Part shown: positions 1 to 10,329 of the stretch, one piece after another
Layout: the number at the start of each line of letters is the position of its first letter
How positions within the stretch are numbered: position 1 is the stretch's first letter
NCBI RefSeq assembly: GCF_009731465.1
Contig: NZ_AP021887.1
Span: 1,730,001-1,794,000, forward strand
Reading direction: 5' to 3'
Origin: Streptococcus sp. 116-D4
GTDB taxonomy: Bacteria > Bacillota > Bacilli > Lactobacillales > Streptococcaceae
Length of the DNA stretch: 64,000 nt
Notes under the pieces: generated by a model
What the model was told of the DNA's origin: nothing
Database searches by the model: none
The model's input: only the letters and a program-made list of their open reading frames with translations
Position numbers and translations under genes: made by a program

Positions 1-1095
<1,095 letters not shown>

Positions 1096-2355
1096 TTATC
1101 TAAAAAAGAGTCGCATGATGTCATTCCAGGTCACAGCAATCATCAAGATAACCATGATGACCACTCCGGCCAAGGTGACATAGGTTTCAATTTCTTGTTT
1201 TAATGGTTTGCGGCGGATAGCTTCTAGGATATTGAGCACAATCTTACCACCATCCAGAGCTGGAATCGGAATCAGATTAAAAATCCCAATATTGATGGAA
1301 ATCAGAGCCAAGAAGTACAAGACATTCTCAATTCCATTTTTTGCAGCATCACTACTTGCCTTAAAGATAGCAACAGGTCCACCCAGCTTGTTCAAATCCG
1401 GTTGGAAAATCAGATTTTTCAGTGCTGAGAGAATTCGGAGGGCCGAGTCAGCAGCAGTTGTAAAACCACCTACAAACATGGATACAAAATCTGACTTAAT
1501 CCCCGGTTGAACACCTAGGAGATAACGGCCTTGACTTTCTTCCGGAGTAACAGTGACTTGTTTGTCACTACCATTTTCAGAAATAGTCACATCCAAGGTC
1601 GGGGCCGTCTGATCTTTGGTTTCTGCTTCCACAGCCTGAGTCAAACTTTCCCAGTTGCTAATCTCATGTGAGCCAATCTTGGTAATCTGAGCCGTTTCTG
1701 GTACTCCCACCTTGGCCAAGGCACCTTGAGGCATAACATGGAACTGGTTGGTATCAACATCTCTGACACCACCCTGCATAAAGATTAAAATCCAGAAAAC
1801 AACAACACCTAAGATAAAGTTGTTCATAGGACCTGCAAAGTTAGTAATGAGTTTCCCCCAGATAGTTGCATTTTGATATTGAACATCCAAGGGAGCAATC
1901 CGAACCTCAGTTCCATCTGCTTCCACAACCGTTGCATCATGATCCACTGCAAATGTTTTTTCTTCTTCCAGAACCAAGCCCCTGATGAAAAGCTTGTCTT
2001 CAAAATCAAACTGGGTCACCTGCATCGGGAGAGCCGTTTGATCCAATTTTTTGCCTGAGAGATTGATCCGTTTTACCTTACCATCATCAGTAAGGGTCAA
2101 ACTGACAGGAGTTCCAGTCTTGATTTCAGTTGTATCATCACCCCAACCGGCCATGCGAACATAGCCACCCAGAGGCAAGATCCGAATGGTATAGGCTGTC
2201 CCATCCTTGCCAATATGAGCAAAGATTTTTGGTCCCATACCAATGGCAAATTCACGCACTAGAATTCCTGATTTCTTAGCAAAGTAGAAGTGACCGAACT
2301 CGTGCACCACTACAATAATCCCAAAAACCAGAATAAAGGTTAAAATTCCGAGCAT
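1096..2355 (-). CDS. eep: Site-2 metalloprotease Eep/RseP
   Basis: Intramembrane zinc protease. In streptococci the family cleaves signal-peptide remnants, including peptide pheromones, and trims membrane-anchored anti-sigma factors. The 419 aa protein has HEFGH at residues 18-22 inside the first membrane segment (zinc ligands H18 and H22, catalytic E19), a PDZ-like region near 195-270, and the second metal motif (LDGG) near residue 370 before the last membrane span. It lies 15 bp after cdsA and 12 bp before proS, so it is almost certainly co-transcribed with the undecaprenyl- and phospholipid-precursor genes. Confidence 0.95.
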   Translation of the reverse strand: MLGILTFILVFGIIVVVHEFGHFYFAKKSGILVREFAIGMGPKIFAHIGKDGTAYTIRILPLGGYVRMAGWGDDTTEIKTGTPVSLTLTDDGKVKRINLSGKKLDQTALPMQVTQFDFEDKLFIRGLVLEEEKTFAVDHDATVVEADGTEVRIAPLDVQYQNATIWGKLITNFAGPMNNFILGVVVFWILIFMQGGVRDVDTNQFHVMPQGALAKVGVPETAQITKIGSHEISNWESLTQAVEAETKDQTAPTLDVTISENGSDKQVTVTPEESQGRYLLGVQPGIKSDFVSMFVGGFTTAADSALRILSALKNLIFQPDLNKLGGPVAIFKASSDAAKNGIENVLYFLALISINIGIFNLIPIPALDGGKIVLNILEAIRRKPLKQEIETYVTLAGVVIMVILMIAVTWNDIMRLFFR

Positions 2356-2370
2356 TCTATCTTCCTTTCT

Positions 2371-3174
2371 CTAAAAGAGTCCAAATAAGTGCATAATTGG
2401 AAATACAAGCAACATACTATCAAATCGATCCAAAACACCACCATGTCCAGGGATAAATTTCCCAGAATCCTTGATACCAAAGTGACGCTTGATCGAACTT
2501 TCTAGTAAGTCACCAAATTGTCCAGCAATGCTAAAGAAAATAGCAAAGACAGACATCTTGTAAATTCCATACGGAAGAGCAACTGTACTGTCAAACAACA
2601 CAAAGATGATAGTTACTAAAATAGCACCTAAAATACCACCTAAAGCACCCTCAATGGTTTTATTTGGAGAAACTGTCGGAGCTAATTTTCGTTTCCCATA
2701 GTTCATTCCAACAAGATAGGCACCACTATCGGTTGCCCAAACGATACACAAGGCCAAGAGAGCCTTATCTAAACCTGCAACGCGAGCATCTAGTAAAGCA
2801 TTAAATCCAAAGCCTACATAGAAACTCATAGCAAGAGGGAAAACAGCGTCCTCAATCGTATAAGACTTGCTAAAAACAGTCGTTCCTAACATGATTGAAA
2901 TTAAAACACTATAGGCAACCACATTCCCATCAACTGGCAAAAAAGTCAGATAATTCTCCAAGGGAATGGTTAAGGCAAAGGTTGCAAAGAGGGTCAAGAG
3001 GCCCTCCATCGTCATGGTCTCTAGACCCCTCATCTTCAAAAGTTCATGCATGGCTAACATGGCTATGATTCCAATTACTATCTGAAGCAAGAGTCCCCCA
3101 ATCATTAAAATTGGTAGGAAAATAGCCAGGGCAATCCCTGCAAATAAGGTTCTTTTCTGTAAATCCTGTGTCAT
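2371..3174 (-). CDS. cdsA: Phosphatidate cytidylyltransferase
   Basis: Makes CDP-diacylglycerol from phosphatidic acid and CTP, the branch point for phosphatidylglycerol and cardiolipin. The 267 aa protein is strongly hydrophobic with about eight membrane segments. It ends in the family signature: GDLLESSIKRHFGIKDSGK followed by the PGHGGVLDRFDS segment, which carries the conserved Asp residues. It starts 8 bp after the uppS stop and is followed by eep at 15 bp. The cls gene at 41.6-43.2 kb uses the downstream product of this pathway. Confidence 0.95.
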   Translation of the reverse strand: MTQDLQKRTLFAGIALAIFLPILMIGGLLLQIVIGIIAMLAMHELLKMRGLETMTMEGLLTLFATFALTIPLENYLTFLPVDGNVVAYSVLISIMLGTTVFSKSYTIEDAVFPLAMSFYVGFGFNALLDARVAGLDKALLALCIVWATDSGAYLVGMNYGKRKLAPTVSPNKTIEGALGGILGAILVTIIFVLFDSTVALPYGIYKMSVFAIFFSIAGQFGDLLESSIKRHFGIKDSGKFIPGHGGVLDRFDSMLLVFPIMHLFGLF

Positions 3175-3182
3175 ATTTCCTC

Positions 3183-3941
3183 CTAAACTCCTCCAAAGCG
3201 GCGATGACGACGATTGTAGGCAAGAATGGCTTCCTGCAAGGCCACCTCGTCAAAATCAGGCCACAAGGTATCCGTAAAATAGAGCTCACTATAGGCGCCC
3301 TGCCATGGAAGGAAATTGCTCAAACGCAATTCTCCACTAGTACGGATAATCAAGTCCGGGTCTCGTAACTCCTTAGGCAAATGCTGGGTAAAGAGATAGT
3401 TATCAATCAATTCCTCTGTGATGTCACCTGGATTGATTTTGGCATCTAACACATCCTGGGAAATCAACTTAAGAGCCTGTGTAATCTCAGCACGTCCACC
3501 ATAGTTAAGGGCAAAATTAAGAATCAAACCTGTGTTATTCTTAGTCAATTCCTCAGCTTTGGTTAAAGCTTCAAAAGTCTGCTTAGGCAGGCGGTCTGTC
3601 TCCCCTATCATTTGAATTTTAATATTATTCGCATGCAGTTCCGGGACATAATTATCATAAAACTCTACTGGCAAGTTCATGATAAACTTGACTTCCTGAT
3701 CTGGACGGGTCCAATTTTCCGTAGAAAAAGCATAGACCGTAATCACCTTGACGCCCAATTTATTGGCCGCCTTGGTCACAGTTTGCAATGCTTCCATCCC
3801 TGCCTTGTGTCCAAGGACTCGCGGTTGCATACGTTTTTTAGCCCAACGGCCATTTCCATCCATGATGATGCCGATATGAGCAGGAACCTGTGTCGGAACC
3901 TCTACTTCCACAGCCGTATCTTTCTTAAAAAATCCAAACAT
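3183..3941 (-). CDS. uppS: Undecaprenyl diphosphate synthase
   Basis: Cis-prenyltransferase that builds the C55 lipid carrier for cell-wall and capsule synthesis. Visible motifs are IMDGNGRWAKKR (pyrophosphate-binding Asp) near residue 25, GHKAG, YAFSTENWTRP, and the C-terminal RTSGELRLSNFLPWQ. I use ATG 3941 (252 aa, usual family length) because AGGAAT lies just upstream. A TTG at 3959 is in frame, but six extra codons before this ATG have no support. First gene of the uppS-cdsA-eep-proS unit. Confidence 0.95.
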   Translation of the reverse strand: MFGFFKKDTAVEVEVPTQVPAHIGIIMDGNGRWAKKRMQPRVLGHKAGMEALQTVTKAANKLGVKVITVYAFSTENWTRPDQEVKFIMNLPVEFYDNYVPELHANNIKIQMIGETDRLPKQTFEALTKAEELTKNNTGLILNFALNYGGRAEITQALKLISQDVLDAKINPGDITEELIDNYLFTQHLPKELRDPDLIIRTSGELRLSNFLPWQGAYSELYFTDTLWPDFDEVALQEAILAYNRRHRRFGGV

Positions 3942-3973
3942 GATCTTATTCCTATTCAAAAATCTATCATTTC

Positions 3974-3979
3974 ATTATA
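3974..3979 (-). promoter_or_regulatory. Extended -10 promoter of the uppS operon
   Basis: On the minus strand TATAAT is preceded by TGG, giving an extended -10 (TGGTATAAT) about 33 bp before the uppS ATG. No good -35 is visible, which fits an extended -10 promoter. Confidence 0.65.
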
Positions 3980-4042
3980 CCATATTTCCCTATTTTCTTC
4001 TATCACTAAGCTATTTATTCTCAGGCACCAAGCCCATTTTTC

Positions 4043-4155
4043 AAAAAAATAAGTCGCCTGATTGGGCGACTCTATTTTTTATAGGGAGATTATTATGAAA
4101 AAGTTTTAGGATTTAAAGTTAAGATCTTCTTAACTTATGGGATAAGTATACAACT
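4043..4155 (-). ncRNA. CiaR-dependent small RNA (csRNA family), variant 1
   Basis: Minus-strand non-coding gene. It starts after a CiaR box and -10 (separate entry), forms a hairpin (AAGTTAAGA-TCT-TCTTAACTT, 4116-4136), carries a single-stranded CTCCC stretch able to pair with Shine-Dalgarno sequences, and ends in an intrinsic terminator (AGTCGCC stem, loop TGATTG, GGCGACT; T-run 4043-4050). The body and terminator match the three other csRNAs in this window. Unlike them, the first hairpin loop lacks ACCUCCUAA. Known of the family: CiaR-activated csRNAs repress translation, including that of comC, by base pairing. The 5' end is uncertain because the -10 is duplicated (4155 or about 4138). Confidence 0.82.
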
Positions 4156-4194
4156 GGGATAAGTATACAACTCCTAACTTAAAGTTTCCTTAAG
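4139..4194 (-). promoter_or_regulatory. CiaR box and tandemly duplicated -10 of csRNA variant 1
   Basis: On the minus strand CTTAAG-GAAAC-TTTAAG (4194-4178) fits the CiaR direct repeat TTTAAG-N5-TTTAAG with one mismatch. Exactly 10 bp downstream is TATACT (4167-4162). A perfect 17-bp tandem repeat GGGATAAGTATACAACT (4139-4155 and 4156-4172, plus strand) places a second TATACT at 4150-4145. The CiaR box overlaps the stop codon of the nucleotidyltransferase gene. Confidence 0.8.
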
Positions 4195-4762
4195 TTATTT
4201 TAAATGTAAGATTTTTCCATTTTTCTTGCCAATTTTTCTTAGATAAACGCTTTTGATAGAGCTTCATTCGGTCTTCATTTTCTAAGAAATGGGGAGTTGG
4301 AGAAACCTGAAAGTTCAAAATATCCTCCAAACCATAAGGTGCATAGAGTTCAAAATCTAATTCTTCATTCAAGCGTAGTCCAACAGCCGTACAACGTTCT
4401 GGATACTTACTCATGGCATCACGAGAACTGGTATAGGGAGAAGTGTGAGGACTATGCTGGTGCATATAGACCTGATTTTTCAATTTCCACTGGTACTGAG
4501 GAAAGCCCTCTCTCAACTTTTTCTCTAGAGACAAGGTTTCCGCATAAGAAATATCTGGATCAAAGAAAATCACATCTACATCTGTTTCAAGATCAAATGC
4601 TGGTCTGTCTGACAAGAGATTCCAGATGAAATTTCTGACAGAGCCTGCTGCCAACCAGGAGTCTTTTAAGCCAAAATCTCGGATGATAGTCAGAATAGCC
4701 ATCATATCTGGATTTTTTCTAAAAGCCTCTAGAATTTCTTGCTCATTTTTCACTATATTCAT
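4190..4762 (-). CDS. Nucleotidyltransferase-like protein (DUF925/COG3575 type)
   Basis: 190 aa protein that looks like the nucleotidyltransferase-superfamily group once called DUF925. Visible features are [11 protein letters not shown] near residue 40 and a DVDVIFFDP acidic motif near residue 63, typical of the metal-binding carboxylates of this fold. Its substrate is not known to me. It overlaps the 3' end of ruvB by 20 bp, so translation is probably coupled. Its own stop codon lies inside the CiaR box of the next small RNA, so its 3' end and that promoter share DNA. Confidence 0.8.
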   Translation of the reverse strand: MNIVKNEQEILEAFRKNPDMMAILTIIRDFGLKDSWLAAGSVRNFIWNLLSDRPAFDLETDVDVIFFDPDISYAETLSLEKKLREGFPQYQWKLKNQVYMHQHSPHTSPYTSSRDAMSKYPERCTAVGLRLNEELDFELYAPYGLEDILNFQVSPTPHFLENEDRMKLYQKRLSKKNWQEKWKNLTFKIT

Positions 4763-5741
4763 AACCTAAATGCTCATATGCCTTAGCAGTCGCCACTCGT
4801 CCAGACCGCGTCCGCATAATAAAACCTTTTTGAATCAAGTAAGGCTCATACATATCTTCAACTGTCTCACGCTCTTCTGCGATATTCACAGAAAGAGTTC
4901 CTAAACCAACAGGACCACCACCGTACATCTCAATCATGGTCCGAAGGATTTTCTGGTCCACATAGTCCAAACCTTCATGGTCAACATCCAGCATAGTCAA
5001 GGCCTTGTCCGTAATCACATCATCAATCAGGCCATCGCCCATAATCTGAGCAAAGTCGCGCACGCGCTTGAGGAGACGATTGGCGATACGAGGAGTTCCA
5101 CGACTACGTAGAGCCAACTCAGATGCTGCCTCATGGGTGATTTCCATCTCAAAAATATCTGCCGTCCGCTCGACAATTTCCGTCAAGTCAGCATGGGCGT
5201 AATACTCCATATGACCTGTAATCCCAAAACGTGCCCGCAGCGGATTTGAAAGCATACCAGCCCGAGTCGTTGCACCAATCAAGGTAAAAGGTGGCAACTC
5301 CAAATGAACACTGCGACTGCCTTCACCAACCCCAATCATGATATCAATGTAGAAGTCCTCCATGGCACTATAAAGCACCTCTTCCACTGACATGGGCAAA
5401 CGATGAATCTCATCAATAAAAAGGACATCCCCAGGCTCTAAGTCATTCAAAATCGCTACCAAATCACCAGCTTTTTCAATAACAGGCCCAGACGTCTGCT
5501 TTAGATTTACACCTAGTTCGTTGGCAATAACAAAAGCCATGGTCGTTTTTCCCAAGCCTGGAGGTCCAAATAAGAGGACATGATCCAGCGCTTCATCTCG
5601 CATTTTGGCAGCCTCGATAAAGATTTGGAGCTGGTCCTTGACCTTATCCTGTCCAATATATTCACGTAAGTACTGAGGACGGAGTGTGCGTTCTACTAGC
5701 TCCTCGTCCCCCATTATCTCATTATCTAAAATTCTACTCAT
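4743..5741 (-). CDS. ruvB: Holliday junction branch-migration ATPase RuvB
   Basis: Hexameric AAA+ motor that drives branch migration with RuvA (ruvA is at 57.2 kb in this window). The 332 aa protein has Walker [10 protein letters not shown] near residue 59, Walker B DEIHR, sensor segment [18 protein letters not shown], and a C-terminal winged-helix end. The start is ATG 5741. No Shine-Dalgarno precedes it: only six bases separate a TATAAT from the ATG, so the message may be leaderless (see findings). Confidence 0.96.
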   Translation of the reverse strand: MSRILDNEIMGDEELVERTLRPQYLREYIGQDKVKDQLQIFIEAAKMRDEALDHVLLFGPPGLGKTTMAFVIANELGVNLKQTSGPVIEKAGDLVAILNDLEPGDVLFIDEIHRLPMSVEEVLYSAMEDFYIDIMIGVGEGSRSVHLELPPFTLIGATTRAGMLSNPLRARFGITGHMEYYAHADLTEIVERTADIFEMEITHEAASELALRSRGTPRIANRLLKRVRDFAQIMGDGLIDDVITDKALTMLDVDHEGLDYVDQKILRTMIEMYGGGPVGLGTLSVNIAEERETVEDMYEPYLIQKGFIMRTRSGRVATAKAYEHLGYEYSEK

Positions 5742-5747
5742 GGCTCT

Positions 5748-5776
5748 ATTATATCAAAAAACCAAGCCACAAACAA
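5748..5776 (-). promoter_or_regulatory. Promoter of ruvB, close enough to give a leaderless mRNA
   Basis: Minus strand: TTGTTT (5776-5771), 17 bp spacer, TATAAT (5753-5748), then AGAGCC and the ruvB ATG at 5741. A start site 6-7 bases after the -10 would coincide with the A of ATG. Confidence 0.65.
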
Positions 5777-5798
5777 AAAGCCACCTGTTTGGGTGACT
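5774..5798 (-). terminator. Orphan intrinsic terminator, csRNA-like
   Basis: On the minus strand AGTCACC-CAAACA-GGTGGCT is followed by TTTTTG. All seven pairs form, with one G-U. It closely resembles the terminators of the csRNAs, but no CiaR box or csRNA body precedes it. It shields ruvB from upstream transcription. Confidence 0.7.
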
Positions 5799-5800
5799 CT

Positions 5801-6105
5801 CGAGTTGAACATTTATGTGGTTATAATATTCTACGGTATAATCAATCGAAGAGACAATCTTACATGTCACTCCTCATTTAGTACGCCACTACTGGACAAA
5901 TAAAATCATGATTACAGTAGTGCCAGTCCTTCAATTAACAGTCACTTACATTCAAAGTGAGTTTGAGGTAGCTAAAGTATCAACAAACCTATTTCTTAGT
6001 CATATTCGCTAAAAAAGTCCCCGCCAATTCCCCGACTAAAACCCAAAAATCACCGAAAAGTATCGGAAAACCATGTTTATGAAAATCCCAAAAAGCCTGT
6101 TATAA
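5801..6105. other. Intergenic stretch without recognised gene
   Basis: No convincing ORF with a ribosome binding site on either strand. It contains an inverted repeat CACTACTG/CAGTAGTG around 5887-5921 with about 20 bp between the arms, and two TATAAT-like strings near 5823 and 5835. It could be the decayed remains of a mobile element or a lost small RNA; the sequence does not decide. Confidence 0.5.
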
Positions 6106-6205
6106 AGCAAAAAACTCCACCTGATTGGGTGGAGTTAAGGGAGATTATTATGAAAAAGAAAAGTTTAGGATTTTATTAAATAAAGTTAGGAGGTCTTTAT
6201 TTAAT
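6106..6205 (-). ncRNA. CiaR-dependent small RNA, variant 2
   Basis: Minus-strand RNA of about 100 nt. It starts with a hairpin of ATTAAATAAAG against CTTTATTTAAT (6174-6206) whose loop carries ACCTCCTAA, an anti-Shine-Dalgarno. It continues with AATCTCCC and ends in terminator stem ACTCCACC/GGTGGAGT (6114-6135) with a T-run. Body and terminator are very close to variant 3, only about 190 bp away. Confidence 0.88.
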
Positions 6206-6211
6206 AACTAT

Positions 6212-6244
6212 ATAATACAAGACAAAGCTTAAAAATAGCTTAAC
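6212..6244 (-). promoter_or_regulatory. CiaR box and -10 of csRNA variant 2
   Basis: Minus strand GTTAAG-CTATT-TTTAAG (6244-6228), 10 bp, then TATTAT (6217-6212). Spacing of the half-sites (5 bp) and to the -10 (10 bp) matches the other three CiaR promoters here. Confidence 0.82.
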
Positions 6245-6300
6245 TTTTCTCAAATTTTACTATTTGGCAAAAAATTTCTATCACCAGCACCTCACCACGC

Positions 6301-6396
6301 AAAAAAGCCACCTGATTGGGTGGCTTCATTAGGAGATTATGATGAAAAAAAGTTTTAGGATTTCATTAAATAAAGTTAGGAGGTCTTTATTTAATG
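6301..6396 (-). ncRNA. CiaR-dependent small RNA, variant 3
   Basis: Minus-strand RNA of about 96 nt. It opens with a perfect 12-bp hairpin CATTAAATAAAG/CTTTATTTAATG (6364-6396) presenting ACCTCCTAA in the loop, then an A/U-rich linker with AATCTCCTAATG, and terminator stem GCCACC/GGTGGC (6307-6324) followed by six U. The loop CCUCC and the linker UCUCC are the likely target-pairing sites, as described for pneumococcal csRNAs. Confidence 0.9.
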
Positions 6397-6401
6397 ACTA
6401 T

Positions 6402-6434
6402 ATGATACTAGACCATCCTTAAACTTTGCTTAAG
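6402..6434 (-). promoter_or_regulatory. CiaR box and -10 of csRNA variant 3
   Basis: Minus strand CTTAAG-CAAAG-TTTAAG (6434-6418), 10 bp, TATCAT (6407-6402). Confidence 0.85.
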
Positions 6435-6449
6435 AACAAACAAGTTTTA

Positions 6450-6866
6450 TTATTTTTCTCTGTTTATCCAAATCATTCCTGTACAATCATAGGTGGATAA
6501 AGTTTCAAAACCCATAGAACGATAGAATCCCAAGGTTCTTTCTGTCTGAACTGTCACCAGCTGGACTTGATAGGCATCTTTATAATCTTCTAAAGCCTCT
6601 TTCATCAAGTCACTACCAATCCCTTGACGCTGATAGATTGGTAAAACAATTAAATCCTGAACCAATACTGATGAGAATCCATCTCCAACCAAACGAATCA
6701 AGCCCACCGCAGCATCGCCATCAAGTGCCAGATAAATCGCTAATGAATGAGATAAGGCCTGCTCCAGCATCTCTGGTTGATGGGTATAATTTGTCCAACC
6801 GACAGCCTGATAGAGATGCAAAACATCCTCTAGCTTGACAATTTCTTGCTTTTTAATAGTAATCAT
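6450..6866 (-). CDS. GNAT family N-acetyltransferase
   Basis: 138 aa single-domain GNAT protein. The acetyl-CoA site is visible as VLPIYQRQGIGSDLMKEAL (residues about 78-96, Q/RxxGxG/A motif), with a following ERTLGFYRSMGFE segment typical of the C-terminal half. The acceptor substrate cannot be told from sequence. Start MITIKKQEIV, 11 bp downstream of the next GNAT gene, so the two are probably co-transcribed. Confidence 0.85.
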   Translation of the reverse strand: MITIKKQEIVKLEDVLHLYQAVGWTNYTHQPEMLEQALSHSLAIYLALDGDAAVGLIRLVGDGFSSVLVQDLIVLPIYQRQGIGSDLMKEALEDYKDAYQVQLVTVQTERTLGFYRSMGFETLSTYDCTGMIWINREK

Positions 6867-6877
6867 CTCAACACCTC

Positions 6878-7570
6878 TTAGAGCTCTCTCAAGCTCTTAT
6901 ACTGCCGTCCATCTTTATCAAAGTTTTCAGGAGCCAACCATGTTTCCAAACGAGATTTGACTTGGAGCCAGTCCTTATCAATCATAGACAACCAATCCGT
7001 ATCCCTCGTACGCCCCTTATAAATCACTGCCTGACGGAAGGTTCCTTCATAAATAAAGCCCAAACGTTCCGCTGCTCGTCTTGATGGCAGGTTAAGAGCA
7101 TCGCATTTCCATTCATAGCGACGATAGTTAAGCTCTTCAAAGACATAGCGAGCCAGTAAATATTGGGCTTCTGTCCCTATCCGTGTCCCCCTGAGTTCTG
7201 GAGAAAAAGTAACAGCTCCCACTTCTATCACTCGGTTATTCTGGTCAATGCGCATGAGAGAAAAAGTCCCCAAGGCCTTACCAGTCGCCTTGTCTATAAT
7301 CGCATAATAAAAACGGTCCTTACGAGCCAACATCTGATTTAAGAGAGTAACCAGCTCCTTCATATCTGCTACTTGCGCCTGAAAAAGGTAGGTCCACATC
7401 TCACGAGGACTATCTGGGCCATAGACAGCTAATAAATCCTCTGCATGCTTTTCCACCGATAGAGCTTCTATAATCGTATATCGCCCTTCTATCCGTATAA
7501 GTGAAGGCAAAACTCCAGGTGTATCATCTACAGGTTCACCAATCATCTGACCGTATTCATTTACTGGCAT
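6878..7570 (-). CDS. GNAT family acetyltransferase, RimJ/RimL type
   Basis: 230 aa protein. The GNAT fold lies in the C-terminal two thirds, with FSPELRGTRIGTEAQYLL as the acetyl-CoA-binding turn and the RimJ-like WKCDALNLPSRRAAERLGF segment. I place the start at ATG 7570 (MPVNEYGQ) because AAGGAGAAAG sits directly before it; an upstream GTG at 7591 lies ahead of that site. It may acetylate a protein N-terminus or small amine; the target is unknown. Confidence 0.84.
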   Translation of the reverse strand: MPVNEYGQMIGEPVDDTPGVLPSLIRIEGRYTIIEALSVEKHAEDLLAVYGPDSPREMWTYLFQAQVADMKELVTLLNQMLARKDRFYYAIIDKATGKALGTFSLMRIDQNNRVIEVGAVTFSPELRGTRIGTEAQYLLARYVFEELNYRRYEWKCDALNLPSRRAAERLGFIYEGTFRQAVIYKGRTRDTDWLSMIDKDWLQVKSRLETWLAPENFDKDGRQYKSLREL

Positions 7571-7641
7571 AACTTTCTCCTTGTCTCCCACTTATAAGTT
7601 TAAAGATGTGAATAGTATATCACATCTCACAGGTAATCTAC

Positions 7642-7675
7642 AAAAAATCCTCCAGATTCTACTCTGAAGGACTTT
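7642..7675 (-). terminator. Terminator after leuS
   Basis: Minus strand stem TCCTTCAGA/TCTGGAGGA (7671-7648) with a six-base loop and a T6 run. Confidence 0.8.
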
Positions 7676-7680
7676 TAAAT

Positions 7681-10182
7681 TTATTTCGTTACGATATTTA
7701 CAAGCTTATTAGGTACACTAATTACTTTCACAATTTCTTTGCCGTCAATCTCTGCCTTGACTTTTTCGTCAGCTAGAGCCATTTCTTGCAATTCTTCGCG
7801 TGATAAGTCTTTTGCGACCATGAGCTTAGCACGGACTTTTCCTTTGATTTGAACAACGATTTCGATTTCATCTTCAACCAATTTGCTTTCGTCCCATGTT
7901 GGCCAAGCTACATAAGAGATAGACTCGCCTGTTGCTGCCACTGTTTGCCAGAGTTCTTCTGCCAAGTGAGGGGCAAATGGAGCAATCAATTGGATAAAGC
8001 CTTTGGCGTAATCCACATAGAGTTTGTCTTCCTTGTTCGCTGCGTTGACAAAGACCATGAGTTGGGCAATGGCTGTGTTGAATTTCATGGACTCGATTTG
8101 CTCTGTGACAGATTTAACGGTTTCGTTATAAACCTTGTCGAGAGCGCCATTGTTTTCCGCAACGATTTCTTTACTTGTGATCAAACGGTACACACGGTCA
8201 AGGAACTTACGGCTTCCTTCCAGACCTTCTTCTGACCAAGCGATCGAAGCGTCAAGTGGTCCCATGAACATTTCATAGACACGAAGAGTATCAGCACCGT
8301 ATTGTTCCACCACATCGTCTGGGTTGACCACGTTCTTGAGGGATTTAGACATCTTGGCTGGTGCTTGCTCCAATTCTTCCCCTGTTTCCACATGGAAGAA
8401 GGAACCGTCACGTTTTTCAACCTTGTCAGTCGCTACAAGAGCACCACGGTGGTCACGGTAGCTTGTTCCTAAGATCATTCCTTGGTTAAAGAGTTTTTGG
8501 AATGGTTCTTTAGTCGGTACAACACCGATATCATAGAGGAATTTATGCCAGAAACGAGCGTAGAGTAAGTGAAGAACAGCGTGTTCTGCACCACCCACGT
8601 AGATATCGACTGGCAACCATTGCTTGAGGAGGTCCTCATCAGCCAATTTCTCTGTGTTGTGTGGGTCGATATAGCGAAGGTAGTACCAGCTTGAACCTGC
8701 CCATTGTGGCATAGTGTTGGTTTCACGACGACCTTTGACACCATCTTCACGAGTCACTTCCAGCCAGTCGGTCAAGTTAGCCAATGGACTTTCCCCAGTA
8801 CCTGAAGGGCGGATGTCCTTGGTGACTGGCAAGACAAGTGGCAATTCACTTTCTGGAACTGCTGTTGAAGTCCCATCTTCCCAATGAATGATTGGGATTG
8901 GTTCACCCCAGTAACGTTGACGGCTAAAGAGCCAGTCACGGAGACGGTAGGTCACTTTTTCTTGACCACAGCCTTTTTCTTCCAACCAAGCCACAATCTT
9001 GGCAATAGCATCTTCTTTGTTCAATCCATCTAGGAAGTCTGAATTAACGTGAAGGCCATCTTCTGTGTAGGCAGCTTCTTCAATGTTTCCACCTTCAAGT
9101 ACTTCGACGATTGGAAGGTCAAATTGTTTGGCAAATTCCCAGTCACGTTGATCGTGGGCAGGCACAGCCATAACAGCACCTGTTCCGTAACTAGCAAGAA
9201 CATAGTCGGCAATCCAGATTGGAATTTCTTTACCATTGACAGGGTTGATGGCATAAGCACCAGTCCAAACACCAGTTTTTTCCTTGGCAAGGTCTGTACG
9301 AGCCAAGTCAGACTTAAGGCTAGCTTGGTGTTTGTAGTCTGCTACAGCCTCTGCTTGCTCTGTGCTTGTGATGGCATCTACTAGTTCATGCTCAGGAGCC
9401 AAAACAGTGAAAGTTGCACCGAAAAGAGTATCAGGACGAGTGGTAAAGACTGTGAACTCCTTGTCTGTTCCCTTAACTTTAAAAGTTACATTAGCACCAG
9501 TTGATTTACCAATCCAGTTGCGTTGCATGTCCTTGATAGACTCTGGCCAGTCAAGGTCATCCAAGTCATTGAGCAAGCGCTCTGCGTAGGCCGTGATTTT
9601 GAGCATCCATTGGCGCATTGGTTTGCGGACAACTGGATAGCCTCCACGCTCCGATGTTCCGTCAGGAAGAACCTCTTCATTAGCAATAGCTGTTCCCAAT
9701 TCTTCTACCCAGTTTACTGGCACTTCAGCTTCATAGGCCAAGCCTTTTTCGTAAAGCTTAGTGAAAATCCATTGCGTCCACTTGTAGTAGTTTGGATCTG
9801 TTGTATTGACTTCACGATCCCAGTCATAAGAAAATCCAAGTGCATTGATTTGACGTTTGAAGTTGGCAATATTTTCCGCTGTAAATTCTGCTGGGTCATT
9901 ACCAGTATCCATAGCATATTGCTCTGCAGGCAAACCAAAAGCATCCCAACCCATTGGGTGAAGGACATTGTAGCCTTGGGCACGTTTGTAACGACTGAGG
10001 ATATCCGTTGCTGTGTAACCTTCCGGGTGTCCTACGTGCAGACCCGCTCCAGATGGATAAGGGAACATATCGAGAGCATAAAACTTAGGTTTTGATGCAT
10101 CTGTTCCTGTCTTAAATGTATGATGTTCTGCCCAATAGCCCTGCCACTTAGGCTCAATTTCTTTATGATTGTAAAAACTCAT
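7681..10182 (-). CDS. leuS: Leucyl-tRNA synthetase
   Basis: Class I synthetase charging tRNA-Leu, with proofreading. The 833 aa protein has the HIGH-type motif HVGHPEGY near residue 49, the CP1 editing domain between about 220 and 415 (T-rich [13 protein letters not shown]), and KMSKS near residue 615, followed by the anticodon-binding and C-terminal domains. Transcribed alone from a TATAAT 36-41 bp upstream of the ATG; a terminator follows. No T-box leader is visible. It is divergent from the two-component operon. Confidence 0.97.
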   Translation of the reverse strand: MSFYNHKEIEPKWQGYWAEHHTFKTGTDASKPKFYALDMFPYPSGAGLHVGHPEGYTATDILSRYKRAQGYNVLHPMGWDAFGLPAEQYAMDTGNDPAEFTAENIANFKRQINALGFSYDWDREVNTTDPNYYKWTQWIFTKLYEKGLAYEAEVPVNWVEELGTAIANEEVLPDGTSERGGYPVVRKPMRQWMLKITAYAERLLNDLDDLDWPESIKDMQRNWIGKSTGANVTFKVKGTDKEFTVFTTRPDTLFGATFTVLAPEHELVDAITSTEQAEAVADYKHQASLKSDLARTDLAKEKTGVWTGAYAINPVNGKEIPIWIADYVLASYGTGAVMAVPAHDQRDWEFAKQFDLPIVEVLEGGNIEEAAYTEDGLHVNSDFLDGLNKEDAIAKIVAWLEEKGCGQEKVTYRLRDWLFSRQRYWGEPIPIIHWEDGTSTAVPESELPLVLPVTKDIRPSGTGESPLANLTDWLEVTREDGVKGRRETNTMPQWAGSSWYYLRYIDPHNTEKLADEDLLKQWLPVDIYVGGAEHAVLHLLYARFWHKFLYDIGVVPTKEPFQKLFNQGMILGTSYRDHRGALVATDKVEKRDGSFFHVETGEELEQAPAKMSKSLKNVVNPDDVVEQYGADTLRVYEMFMGPLDASIAWSEEGLEGSRKFLDRVYRLITSKEIVAENNGALDKVYNETVKSVTEQIESMKFNTAIAQLMVFVNAANKEDKLYVDYAKGFIQLIAPFAPHLAEELWQTVAATGESISYVAWPTWDESKLVEDEIEIVVQIKGKVRAKLMVAKDLSREELQEMALADEKVKAEIDGKEIVKVISVPNKLVNIVTK

Positions 10183-10329
10183 GGTCTCTCTCCAATTTTG
10201 TGATGTTACTATTATACCATTTTTGGAGGAATTTGGTCTCGTTCTATTCTATACTTTTCTACTTTACCTTGCTCTAGAATTTTTAAACTGCTATACTTAT
10301 AACAGAAAACCCTTCTAAGGAGGTAGCAG

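Noticed and set aside
3942..3959. Longer UppS start
   Set aside because: TTG without support; the ATG at 3941 has a ribosome binding site and gives the family length.
4297..4629. Plus-strand frame opposite the nucleotidyltransferase gene
   Set aside because: Shadow of the real minus-strand gene; no domain, no ribosome binding site.
5684..5881. 65-codon plus-strand frame over the ruvB start and gap
   Set aside because: No ribosome binding site; overlaps the ruvB promoter and terminator hairpin in the wrong direction.
10183..10329. T-box riboswitch between leuS and the kinase gene
   Set aside because: The leader is too short and no T-box consensus or specifier hairpin is visible.
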